NCBI RefSeq assembly: GCF_000002995.4
Contig: NW_025062477.1
Location: forward strand, 13,064,696 to 13,128,695
DNA length: 64,000 nucleotides
DNA from: Brugia malayi
Lineage: Eukaryota; Nematoda; Chromadorea; Rhabditida; Onchocercidae
Reading direction: 5' to 3'
Under the pieces are notes generated by a model. It was given only the letters and a program-made list of their open reading frames with translations. It searched no databases and was not told the origin of the DNA. Position 1 is the stretch's first letter; every line of letters begins with the position of its first letter. Positions 26,653 through 38,347 of this stretch are shown in pieces. A program made the position numbers and the translations under genes.

Positions 26653-27331
26653 ATGCAGGAGGATAGACTAGTTTAGAACATTTGAAATACTCGACAATTA
26701 CAGTGGATTTCATAGGCAAAAGTACTCTTTCAGGATTTTCCGAATTGCATATTACTAGAAAGGCAGCACTGAATAGTCGTCCTATGATATCATTTACGTC
26801 ATTAAATACGCACGTGTTCATCTTTGGTCATTAAATGCGTATAGTGACAAAGTATTCTTTCCTACTTTTTAGCATCGAGAATATTATTCTATTAGATAAA
26901 TACTTAAAGAAATGAAATGATGTCAGAGAGATTTGGCTACGAGCAGCTGATATAATTCTCAGATTTATTCAGGGACAAAGAGAAATACCCATAAATCCCT
27001 CATGTATTTACAACTAGCTGTTTCCATGACTAAACCAGAAAAGATTTAGTCACTTAAACTGTATATGATTCAGCCAATCCCGAAATAATCAGATCTTTTC
27101 ACAAAGTAAACAGATAAGGAAGAAAAGTTGAATTTCTCAGGGAGAGAGGGGGAGTGAAAGAATGAATGATCGCAATATTGTTGTTTCTCAAATGATTGTA
27201 TGGTGGTCTCGATGTTTTCAATATTTTCTGATGATAATGATTGACGCAAATGACAAGAAAGATAAATACTTTTCATATCAGATAAAAATTTCTTGATTCA
27301 CAACCAGCTGCTTGTTAGTAATTCAAAAATT

Positions 27332-30024
27332 TTTACAAAGTCAATATGTATAAGCTGAACAGTTCCTGAAAGTTTAGTTTAGAAAGAAATAGTTGAAAAC
27401 AACAGCGAAGTTATAATTTGGAAAGATGTTATAGAAGTAATGATTTAATGTTATGCGACATTATTTGTGAAATTTTCCGGAAGGTATAGAAATGGAAAAG
27501 AAAGATGAAATCATTAGCATGAAAATATAACACTATTCAATGAATTTAAGGAATGTTATATTGTTGACCTGACGTGAAGTGTGTTACAAGCAGTTGAACT
27601 ATTAACTTAACATGAAATGCATTACAGGCAATGGAACTATTACAGAATGCGTTAAAGATTTCACCAGACAACGCTGCTTGTAGATTCTATCGTGCTCGTT
27701 TGCTGTATGAAATGCATGATTATGCGCGGTGTCTGGAAGAATTAAATGATCTAAAACTTATTGCTCACGATGAAGCACAGGTATGTCATTTTCTTTTAGG
27801 ATTTGTTTTCACATTTGAATTAAATAAATCATGCTATTTGACCTTTACTCTACTTCTCTGCTTTTAATTTTTTTGCATTCTCGAAAAAAAGTGTGTCGTA
27901 ATATTAAGTGGATACTAATAACTTTAAACTGAAGTCATATTTTCTACTCCTCTTGTCGATTCTAATGACAGTGAGTTATCAAAACAAACTGTAAATGGTC
28001 AAAACAGTTAGTTCATGGCTAAGGCAGCATCATTAGTATTTCCAAATTGAAAATAAAATAGGTAAGACATTCTCTTTTGAGATTTCTACTAAAGGTTAAT
28101 AATTTGAATATATGAATTCTTATTATTAAAATTATGGATACGGGGTTGCTTGAATTTAAATTCGATTGGTCTTAATTATGAAGAGGAATTTTCAGGTATT
28201 TTTCCTCTTGGGTCGCGTGCATAAGAAGCTTGGTGACACACATTTAGCGTTATTAAACTTTAGTTTGGCGGCAGAAATGGATCCTCGTGGAGAGCAGAGT
28301 CGCAATAACTTTACCGATGCTCCTTATGATGACGAACCTTCCTCTCCTCCATCTGAATGAAGTAAGATGCGTCTCAAATCAAAATTTCTGTTAACTTTGA
28401 AATATTTCATGAGTCGTACAGGATTCACAGTTGATACGGTTTTCTTTTTCCATTAGCATTTAGAAACCTAGTCATGTGTTATATCCTTAATCTGCCACCA
28501 GATTTTAGCCGAATTTATCATTTAGCTCATTGTTTAATAACATCTGAGAACCGATTCCAATTACCTAAATCAATTTTATCTTTGAATAATAGTTCCAAAA
28601 ATTTTTGGGTTATTTCATCTCATCTCCTCGAAATCTTTGATAATTTTTGAACTGTAATTATCAGAATTGTCCTCTAGATAATTGAACCAATTCATTCATT
28701 TGTTCATATATTTGAATTTCTTTTTCTTCACTTTTTCCCCGATGTTTTGAAGTACTGAAATACAACTTGTCCTTACCGCTGCAGTCTTGCTTTATAGCTA
28801 TTTAAAATCCACTAATTTTAATACCCTTAAACCATAGTTGCATCTTAGTGAAATACGAAACACTGCATTAACACATTTCAAACTTTTTATTCTATGCCAA
28901 TCTTTTCTAGTCCTGGTACCACTATTTTTGGTTAAATGTTTGCAAGCAATCCGAAGAAAGTGTTCTGGACGGACTTTTGTAATCTTTCCGCCAATTTTAG
29001 CGACTCCCTTGTATTTCCTTTTGAAATAGATTTTGTTTTCTAAAAGTTGCAACTTGGAGGTGTTAATTCGGATCAATTTTAATTCTCTTTATTTGCTTAA
29101 AGAACTATTTCAACAATAGTCTCAATAACCATTCGACGATAGTCTTTCTATGCCGTTTCAATAAATGATTCACTTCCATCTCGTTTTCTGCATCGTTTCT
29201 GCTTAATTTTTATTATTCCTATTGTTTAGCACTTGTGATATTCTAACACCACCGTTGTTCATGGTTTCTTTACATTGCCATACTTGCTACTATTCACAAA
29301 TTTATCTTCATTTTATCGGCTTAAATAAACTCGAGTTTTCTTCGGACTAACGTCTTGCCAGTTCATATTATTAATCGTAAATCTCAACTAAATCTATCTT
29401 ACTCTCACACTGTTGGGTACTACTGCTAACACAGAAACAGCTGATTGGCACTTAGCTCTTAAAAAATTTACAACTTTGGTATTAAGATAAGCAAATGAGC
29501 CAGTCAGAATCCCATCAAGTGCAGGTTGTTTCCGCAGTACTCAAGACTGTCTTTTGCGTGGGAAGCTATAAATGAAATCCAAACTGCAGTATTTCGAGAG
29601 ATAGTTTAAAATTCAGAGCATGCATGTTTAACGCCATGATTTGAGATCATCTGGAGAAAATACTTATCCAGAACTTTCTCACGAAACTAATAAAATGAAC
29701 ATGTACAATAAAACTGGGACATTTTATCAACCGAAATTTGAAAAACAAATACTAAATTATGGATTACTTAAAACAATCAATACAAAACGAATTATACGGA
29801 CAACAGAAAAACATGAAAAAGTGAATGATAAACGAATGAAACACTGGAACAAAGAAACGAATGGAACAAATTTTTTAAGAAGCAGTTCAATCGGTGGATC
29901 GAACTGCTTTGCCAGGTAAGTTTGACCAGTCTGTCACAAATTTTCAAAAACGAAAAATGGAACATAATCGTGGATAGCTAATTATTTTTGTTTTCAGCAG
30001 CAACTTCTCTCCTTATGTTTTACA
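27332..30024 (+). repeat. left arm of a 2.69 kb inverted duplication
   Basis: Every base x here pairs with base 65679-x in the right arm (35655-38347), so the arms are equal in length with no net indel. In the stretches I compared only one substitution appears (A at 27404 against G at 38275). Identity stops sharply at both ends. The left arm is the daughter copy, because the rest of CDC27 continues only from the right arm. It contains CDC27 exons 13-14, their introns and about 1.66 kb of 3' flank. Confidence 0.97.
27628..28360 (+). pseudogene. CDC27: orphan copy of the last two CDC27 exons
   Basis: Copies of exon 13 (27628-27780, beginning AMELLQNALKISPDNAACRF) and exon 14 (28196-28360, LLGRVHKKLGDTHLALLNFS to the stop) lie in the left arm, with splice sites intact and no disabling change seen. 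They encode the final TPR motifs of APC3. The duplication broke within intron 12, so exons 1-12, the promoter and the start are missing. The copy is 5'-truncated and presumably non-functional unless an upstream exon has been captured. Its near identity to the parent shows it is very young or kept similar by gene conversion. Confidence 0.93.
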
Positions 30025-31126
30025 AAACCAAACTGACGTTACTTAGAAATTTATGCGACGTTATCCGATGGTATGTCGTAGTGTCGCTGGCGAAAAGCAT
30101 TCTTTTACTGTTGGCCATCCCATATTGCTGGATCGCCGCCTGTAATAATTGTTGCAAGCAAATGAGAGGTCAGAGGATATACCAATGAAATAAACTGTAT
30201 CATATTCACATCATAATCTACAATATATTTGTTATTGCTGTCCTTTCTAATGAGTTCGCAGAAATGTCGCAGAAGCAAAGAAAAAAAAAAAAAAAATCGA
30301 AATGGTTCTTAAAAAAGCCAATTTTAGCCTATGATTGCCTAAAACGAACTCTAATTGATTAAAGATAATAGTGGATGAGCTCTTCCTAATACACATATTT
30401 TACTGTTGATCGACTGAAAACTTTTGATATAAATTTCAGTTCCTACGAGATAAATGCATATTAATCACTCTGATTACCACACGATGGTCTCTTCTCAATT
30501 TGTTACATTTCTTCGTTAAATTAACAAAAATTTCAATTTTCTTGCTCAATTTGTTAAAATAATCCATCCATTATTAATTTTTAATTCTCTAAAAAAACGC
30601 ATCTTACCTTTATCAATAAGACACATATTATGCCATACTAACATATTGAACTACTTCAGCTATTCTCTCTAATTACCAAAACTCTGACAACAGGTAAATC
30701 TCAGTCATTTAAGAATTACTGTATTTACCTCTCCTATAAAGCAAAGACAACTGTACATTATCATGTGAGTTAGACAGTTGTTTTCATTCCGCGACTATAA
30801 GTGTTAACGCGCACGTCGGTGAAGCGTTGCGTTCCGTGCTGGGATAGGGATGAGAGGAAGGAGACGTGGGGACGCTTGCGCGTGGATATCTTGCCATACT
30901 TTCGATTTGTTTTCACTGTCAGAACTGAGATGTCCGCTTTAAGTTACGAATTGGCGTTAGCATTTATATTTTCTAGTTACTGACAAAACTTACTTTTGCT
31001 TGAACACTTGTGTGTTTCACAAGCTAACATGTTTGCTTGCACTTCCTTAGTGATGATATCCCTCGAATTGAGTGGATAGAGAAGAAATGGGGATCTTGAA
31101 GTGTAACCTGCTATACGTCTAGGGTC
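28361..31126. other. remainder of left arm and upstream region of the RRM gene
   Basis: Bases 28361-30024 copy the region 3' of CDC27. Bases 30025-31126 are unique and lead into the RRM gene. A GC-richer stretch at about 30790-30900 could be its promoter or 5' UTR. A 92-codon frame at 29641-29919 ends in a good donor (GCCAG/GTAAGT) but starts at TTG and is not recognised. Confidence 0.35.
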
Positions 31127-34100
31127 ATGTCTTTTAGTTCCTTACCTCTAGGGAACAGCGATCCTTGGGAGAGTACAGGTGAGCAACCAGTTAGGTAGGT
31201 AAGTGCCCACCGCGGGAGTTGGTCAGAAAGACAGATTATCTTGCTGTTGTGGGTTGATTGGCACACCATTCGGTTGGTCAGTTACTAGCTGTAAGGATGT
31301 GCGCCGCTACGGTAGCTTCCATATACGATGTTCATCAACTGGTCGATTTTTACAGATTGGCCTACAAAGCGGGTTGGTTGCTTGTCATTCGGTAGAAGTT
31401 TATAATTCCTCGCTATCAGTTTGATTTTCATTTTTCATTTCGATCGGAGCTGCTTTTTATTATCCCTTTCTCTATCTGACTGTCCTTTATCCCTTTATCT
31501 GTCTTTCTATTATGTTCTCATCGAGTCGATCATTGCGAGGTACTATTCCGCCAGTTACACGTGAGTGAGAATAATTGATTTCATTTCAACTTTTTTTATT
31601 TATTAGAAGAGGACGAAACGTCTTTTAGAAGAAAATCCAAGTCAACAGCTATTTGGGTGGATCAATATATTTAGCATAACCTTTCTCCTATTCTGGTAGT
31701 TGACTTTTAAAAATACTTAAAACATTTATTGAAATTTTCAAAGTGAATCGATTTGCTTTTGCAGGTTATGGATTTGGAGAAGCTACATCGGGGGCTTACC
31801 CACTGGTTAGCGGTGTGTGAGTATTCATTCATTTTCACCAACCTACAAACTTTCATAATTTATTTATTGTATGGCCTTGCACTGTTCAGCCAGCCATAGC
31901 GCAAGTGCAAATAACAATAATGACTAAGAAGCGGTCGAAAATAAGAAATTGAAGAGAAATCGAAATTAATGGATCCCTAACGAAATAAAGGGCCACTATA
32001 TTTGTAATAGATCTTCATTTTGGTCTTATATCGGTTGTTCTTTTTTTTAATTAAACTTTTTTGTATGTCTTTGTTTTGGATTCTTTAGCTTCTTATTCGC
32101 TTACGTTTCAGACCTCCAGCAGGCGTTTTTGGTGGTAGTCCAACTTTAAAAGCACGAGATGTTAGTTTCGACACTAGCTCGAAGGAACCTCATCTTGTGA
32201 GGTAATTATCAGTTTCTTTTACCATCTCCGCAGATTTCTCAGAATTAGAAATCAGTGATCATGATAAAAGGAAAAAGAACAGCGAAAAAAAAAAATGCAA
32301 AACATGGTTATAACTGCTGTCTATTATACTGTAGCACCAGCTTTTGCTAACTCCTATAAAAGATCTTTGCTATAAAGACATGCAGTAAGTCGATGTAACT
32401 TACTTGGTTCCAGTGAAATTCCGGCAGTTTACATAACTAGCTCTACATTAAGGATTTGAGGCTTTTCAACTGAATTTCTGAATGCTATAATAAAGATCAT
32501 ACAAGGATGCACATCGTTTTCAGGGAAATGACTGCTGTGATAAAATTACTTAAACTTCTGGTTTAAGTCGTTGTCTACAATTTTTTTTCTTCCCAATAAT
32601 CTATGTCTTTCCATGAAGCGTGCAATCAGATTCTCTTATGTTAAGAAATGCTGTAGTACTTAACCAACTCGGTTGTCTATATTTTCTGAACTTTAGTATT
32701 TAATATTTAACCCTCTGTTGTTTACAGCACAGAAGGGTGTTGTTGAATTCATTCCGTGGATTTTGAGAATATGATTATAATTCCCTAACATCATCTTTGC
32801 AGAGAAATTTTTCCATAGTTGAGAAATAATCGACATTTAAGAGATATGTTAAGCCTTTTTTGGTAGAAGAAATTGACTTGGAAATTATTAGTCTTGAGTT
32901 TGCTTCATTTTGTTTATAATATGCATGATTTTAAATTTCTCGGCTTTCCTCGTATTCCCTCATTTTCAAAAGTCTTGCATCACGGTATAAGTGGCCTTAA
33001 ATCTCAATTATCTTTTTGCTTATAGAAGGAAAACCAATCATCTAGCTTGGTGTAAATGTCCTAGCAAAAGGTATAAATTATAAATGATGGTCGGAAATAT
33101 TATCTGCTTTATAGTGTCTATTTAAATTAATGCAGTAGAAGGAAGTGTTGTTTTCAGTCATTTTTCTTAACCATGAAATTTCTTCCGCTCAGATATGGAT
33201 ACATGATTGATGGCCAGCATAGATTGGAAATTTTTTTATAGCTTAATCGAATACCTTTTGTTTTAAAAGTAGAAAGTTACGATCCTTTTTATTCTGCGAC
33301 TTTCTTTTCTCATTCATTCATCTTTTTATCTTTTTAAAATTCTGCTAATTAACGTTCTAGTTACGCAGTTCTAATCACACATGATTACAACCCAAGTTAA
33401 AAAAAAAATCATTTACTTCACGAACACTGACATATGGCATGACCTTGCTAACAACGTGATATGTTTGGCATGGAATAGCCGAATGTATTTGGAAACTGTG
33501 CTCAAATAATCACTGTTTAGGGCTCGTGTGTTCGTTGGTAATATGAACACAAATGTTATCACACGCGACGACATCATCCGACTCTTTAGCGCTTATGGGA
33601 CTCTTTTGGGTGTCACAGTTTTTAAGGGATATGCTTTCATACAGTATGGTACCTCAACAGAAGCGGATCTTGCAGTAAGCGCTCTTAATGGATACAGCTG
33701 GAATGGTTCCATACTTGGTAAGCTGGTGAAATCAGATTTGCTGCTTCTGTAATCATAAACATCGTGGCGCATGCCCTTCGTATCGTACTGCTTGTTTTTA
33801 GAGTCATTTATTGTTGCAGGTATACTTGGTTACAGAAAATTGCAACTTTGAAAATGTAACTTATTAATTTCTCCATAGATAGGACTGTTTTTTTCACGTT
33901 TTTTTTTCCTTTTTTTTTTTCTTTTTTTTTTTTCTTTTTTTTTTTCAATTTCTCAATTTTTTATCAAAGAGAACTCAGCCGCTTCCATCCATCCAGTTTT
34001 TCATTGGCCATATCTTTGTCTATTTTCCTACTTAGGTTACATCACACCGGGAAAATTTTTTTGCTTTTTTTTTTTTCATATTTTTTATAATTTTTCATAG

Positions 34101-35431
34101 ATGTGAAGCTCGCCATTGCTGGAATGAAATCGCACAACGTTACATCGACTGTTTCAACCTCTAACGGGTATTTTTTCCAAAAATTTTTTTGTCGACCGAA
34201 TAGAGCGGCATTTGTCCCTCACAATGCATTTTAGGCTTTTCTTGTTTTTGACTTTTTGCAGGGCGTTGTCTTCAGCTTCATTTAATGTTTTTATTATAAA
34301 CCGAGAGGGACAGTTTGAAATCTGGATTGTTTTCTATTTAAGGCTTTTTATGAAATTTTCTGGTTCTGTTAAAGTAAGTCTTTGCTCGCAAATTTTACTT
34401 TCACTGAGAATGTGAAACTTCGACACTTAGCTGATAATTTACAAGACAGAGTTCCTTCTGAAGTTTGGTCGCAGTTCTTGGTTTTGCAATTTATTTCGGA
34501 ATTTCAATAAAAACAGTGTAAAATCTTCTTTGAAAAAGTTCTGAAGGTAAGTTTGGTTTGGTTTTTCTTTTTAAAAAAATCTTGGACTAACTACTTATTT
34601 ATCTTCAGGGTGAAACGTGGCGCTGAAAACTTTTCCGGTAGCAGTGCAAATGCAAAAAAAGAACGACTTGATGACTATGGGAAGGCGGCAGCGCAGAATA
34701 ATCGAAATCGGCAAACTGCAGCAACGGATAGTACGGAAAGTCGGAATTTATATGAAACTGGTAAATATAATATCAACTATGAAAAGAAAAAACTAAGATA
34801 GTAAAAGGAAAAAGCTACCTGAAGCTTTTGAATATGAGGTGTCACCATTTTGGAAGTGGGATAGTTGTAGTTCTGAAACTGCTAAAAAATATTTTTTTTC
34901 TAGAACTCACACTTCTCCCTTTCTTTTTCACTTGAACTTTTAATTCTGCTACAAGTCGAAATTGAAATTGTTGGTACACACTGTTCTAATCTGACTGAAA
35001 TTCCTGAAAGGATGCGTTCAGTGTTCTGATCTCATTTTGCACAATACATCTGCAGGTATGCCTGATACATTAATATGCGGTGGTTGTCGTTTTGTAACTA
35101 CTGATTTTGAAGACTTCAGAGAACATCGTAAATCTGCATGCCCCATAAATCATGTCGACGGTTTGTTTTCATTCTATGATTTTTACAGATTTTTCAAAAA
35201 TAATGGTGAAATGCTAAAGTTTATATGATTCATATTTAAATGGTAAATTGAATCATACCCAGTGGGGTAATCTCTTTGGTAAAGCATCAGATTTTTTCAG
35301 GTGAGGTGGAAAATGAAGAAATGAAATGGCAGTGTTCGATGTGTGATGAAGTTTGTGCAAGTGGAGGAGCACTTATTGATCATGCTCTAGACAGACACAA
35401 TATTCGATTGCTGAAAAATGGCACAGAATAA
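31127..35431 (+). CDS. RRM protein with two C-terminal zinc fingers (hnRNP C/RALY-like RRM)
   Basis: Probable nuclear RNA-binding protein. Exons: 31127-31178 (or alternative 31512-31560), 31765-31816, 32112-32201, 33521-33717, 34101-34167, 34609-34760, 35056-35160, 35301-35431; frame closes to 281 residues (280 with the alternative start). The RRM (about residues 65-140) has RNP2-like RVFVGNM and RNP1-like KGYAFIQY, then a SILDVKLA end; the order resembles the hnRNP C/RALY RRM (RVFIGNLNT...KGFAFVQY). A basic linker includes VKRGAENFSG and ANAKKERLDDYG. Two zinc-knuckle motifs follow: CGGC-x12-H-x4-C and CSMC-x12-H-x4-H. The whole gene lies inside the spacer of the inverted duplication, convergent with CDC27. 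Function beyond RNA binding is inference. Intron 4 has a long polypyrimidine tract (33899-33956). Confidence 0.87.
31512..31560 (+). other. alternative first coding exon of the RRM gene
   Basis: This exon starts with ATG, encodes MFSSSRSLRGTIPPVT and ends phase 1 at ACAC/GTGAGT. The upstream first exon (31127-31178, MSFSSLPLGNSDPWEST) also ends phase 1 with GTGAGC, so either can splice to 31765. This suggests two promoters or two N-termini. Confidence 0.5.
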
Positions 35432-35654
35432 AACACCCTCTCTTGTGTCTTTTGTGAATTTTAGTGTTTTATTCAAATTCAAGGAATCCATCCTGTTTGT
35501 TGTTCCGTACTTCTGACCGTCTTTTCAAGAGTTTTTTCTTTTCATATAAAAATAGGTGATTTATATGTGTACTATCTGTGCTTATGCTTCTGCTCTCAAC
35601 ATTAGGAAAAATCCGGTGTTAAGGAATTTGCACGAGGAAGCAGAAGACTGATAC
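35432..35654. other. 3' UTR of the RRM gene
   Basis: Sequence after the RRM stop codon (GAATAAAAC) up to the inner edge of the right duplication arm. No other feature seen. Confidence 0.4.
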
Positions 35655-38347
35655 TGTAAAACATAAGGAGAGAAGTTGCTGCTGAAAACAAAAATAATTA
35701 GCTATCCACGATTATGTTCCATTTTTCGTTTTTGAAAATTTGTGACAGACTGGTCAAACTTACCTGGCAAAGCAGTTCGATCCACCGATTGAACTGCTTC
35801 TTAAAAAATTTGTTCCATTCGTTTCTTTGTTCCAGTGTTTCATTCGTTTATCATTCACTTTTTCATGTTTTTCTGTTGTCCGTATAATTCGTTTTGTATT
35901 GATTGTTTTAAGTAATCCATAATTTAGTATTTGTTTTTCAAATTTCGGTTGATAAAATGTCCCAGTTTTATTGTACATGTTCATTTTATTAGTTTCGTGA
36001 GAAAGTTCTGGATAAGTATTTTCTCCAGATGATCTCAAATCATGGCGTTAAACATGCATGCTCTGAATTTTAAACTATCTCTCGAAATACTGCAGTTTGG
36101 ATTTCATTTATAGCTTCCCACGCAAAAGACAGTCTTGAGTACTGCGGAAACAACCTGCACTTGATGGGATTCTGACTGGCTCATTTGCTTATCTTAATAC
36201 CAAAGTTGTAAATTTTTTAAGAGCTAAGTGCCAATCAGCTGTTTCTGTGTTAGCAGTAGTACCCAACAGTGTGAGAGTAAGATAGATTTAGTTGAGATTT
36301 ACGATTAATAATATGAACTGGCAAGACGTTAGTCCGAAGAAAACTCGAGTTTATTTAAGCCGATAAAATGAAGATAAATTTGTGAATAGTAGCAAGTATG
36401 GCAATGTAAAGAAACCATGAACAACGGTGGTGTTAGAATATCACAAGTGCTAAACAATAGGAATAATAAAAATTAAGCAGAAACGATGCAGAAAACGAGA
36501 TGGAAGTGAATCATTTATTGAAACGGCATAGAAAGACTATCGTCGAATGGTTATTGAGACTATTGTTGAAATAGTTCTTTAAGCAAATAAAGAGAATTAA
36601 AATTGATCCGAATTAACACCTCCAAGTTGCAACTTTTAGAAAACAAAATCTATTTCAAAAGGAAATACAAGGGAGTCGCTAAAATTGGCGGAAAGATTAC
36701 AAAAGTCCGTCCAGAACACTTTCTTCGGATTGCTTGCAAACATTTAACCAAAAATAGTGGTACCAGGACTAGAAAAGATTGGCATAGAATAAAAAGTTTG
36801 AAATGTGTTAATGCAGTGTTTCGTATTTCACTAAGATGCAACTATGGTTTAAGGGTATTAAAATTAGTGGATTTTAAATAGCTATAAAGCAAGACTGCAG
36901 CGGTAAGGACAAGTTGTATTTCAGTACTTCAAAACATCGGGGAAAAAGTGAAGAAAAAGAAATTCAAATATATGAACAAATGAATGAATTGGTTCAATTA
37001 TCTAGAGGACAATTCTGATAATTACAGTTCAAAAATTATCAAAGATTTCGAGGAGATGAGATGAAATAACCCAAAAATTTTTGGAACTATTATTCAAAGA
37101 TAAAATTGATTTAGGTAATTGGAATCGGTTCTCAGATGTTATTAAACAATGAGCTAAATGATAAATTCGGCTAAAATCTGGTGGCAGATTAAGGATATAA
37201 CACATGACTAGGTTTCTAAATGCTAATGGAAAAAGAAAACCGTATCAACTGTGAATCCTGTACGACTCATGAAATATTTCAAAGTTAACAGAAATTTTGA
37301 TTTGAGACGCATCTTACTTCATTCAGATGGAGGAGAGGAAGGTTCGTCATCATAAGGAGCATCGGTAAAGTTATTGCGACTCTGCTCTCCACGAGGATCC
37401 ATTTCTGCCGCCAAACTAAAGTTTAATAACGCTAAATGTGTGTCACCAAGCTTCTTATGCACGCGACCCAAGAGGAAAAATACCTGAAAATTCCTCTTCA
37501 TAATTAAGACCAATCGAATTTAAATTCAAGCAACCCCGTATCCATAATTTTAATAATAAGAATTCATATATTCAAATTATTAACCTTTAGTAGAAATCTC
37601 AAAAGAGAATGTCTTACCTATTTTATTTTCAATTTGGAAATACTAATGATGCTGCCTTAGCCATGAACTAACTGTTTTGACCATTTACAGTTTGTTTTGA
37701 TAACTCACTGTCATTAGAATCGACAAGAGGAGTAGAAAATATGACTTCAGTTTAAAGTTATTAGTATCCACTTAATATTACGACACACTTTTTTTCGAGA
37801 ATGCAAAAAAATTAAAAGCAGAGAAGTAGAGTAAAGGTCAAATAGCATGATTTATTTAATTCAAATGTGAAAACAAATCCTAAAAGAAAATGACATACCT
37901 GTGCTTCATCGTGAGCAATAAGTTTTAGATCATTTAATTCTTCCAGACACCGCGCATAATCATGCATTTCATACAGCAAACGAGCACGATAGAATCTACA
38001 AGCAGCGTTGTCTGGTGAAATCTTTAACGCATTCTGTAATAGTTCCATTGCCTGTAATGCATTTCATGTTAAGTTAATAGTTCAACTGCTTGTAACACAC
38101 TTCACGTCAGGTCAACAATATAACATTCCTTAAATTCATTGAATAGTGTTATATTTTCATGCTAATGATTTCATCTTTCTTTTCCATTTCTATACCTTCC
38201 GGAAAATTTCACAAATAATGTCGCATAACATTAAATCATTACTTCTATAACATCTTTCCAAATTATAACTTCGCGGTTGTTTTCAACTATTTCTTTCTAA
38301 ACTAAACTTTCAGGAACTGTTCAGCTTATACATATTGACTTTGTAAA
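35655..38347 (-). repeat. right arm of the 2.69 kb inverted duplication (parent copy)
   Basis: Reverse complement of 27332-30024. It contains the native CDC27 exons 13-14 and intron 13, part of intron 12, and the 1.66 kb region between CDC27 and the convergent RRM gene. The outer edge at 38347 coincides, to within a base or two, with the start of a 69-base direct repeat in intron 12. Confidence 0.97.

Larger units (their letters stand above)
22563..27331. other. intergenic, no recognisable gene
   Basis: Gene-poor region between the GATA array and the inverted duplication. Short ATG frames at 25353-25538 and 25866-26057 (61 and 63 codons) resemble nothing I know and have no convincing splice partners. 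Contains the microsatellites and short tandem repeat listed separately. Confidence 0.4.

Noticed and set aside
29988..30188. Hydrophobic 66-codon frame crossing the left arm's inner boundary
   Set aside because: Chimeric of arm and unique sequence, starts at TTG, and its phase does not match the nearby donor.
36603..36881. 92-codon frame in the right arm, with twin at 28798-29076
   Set aside because: Starts at TTG, no recognised family; its preservation in both arms only reflects the recent duplication.
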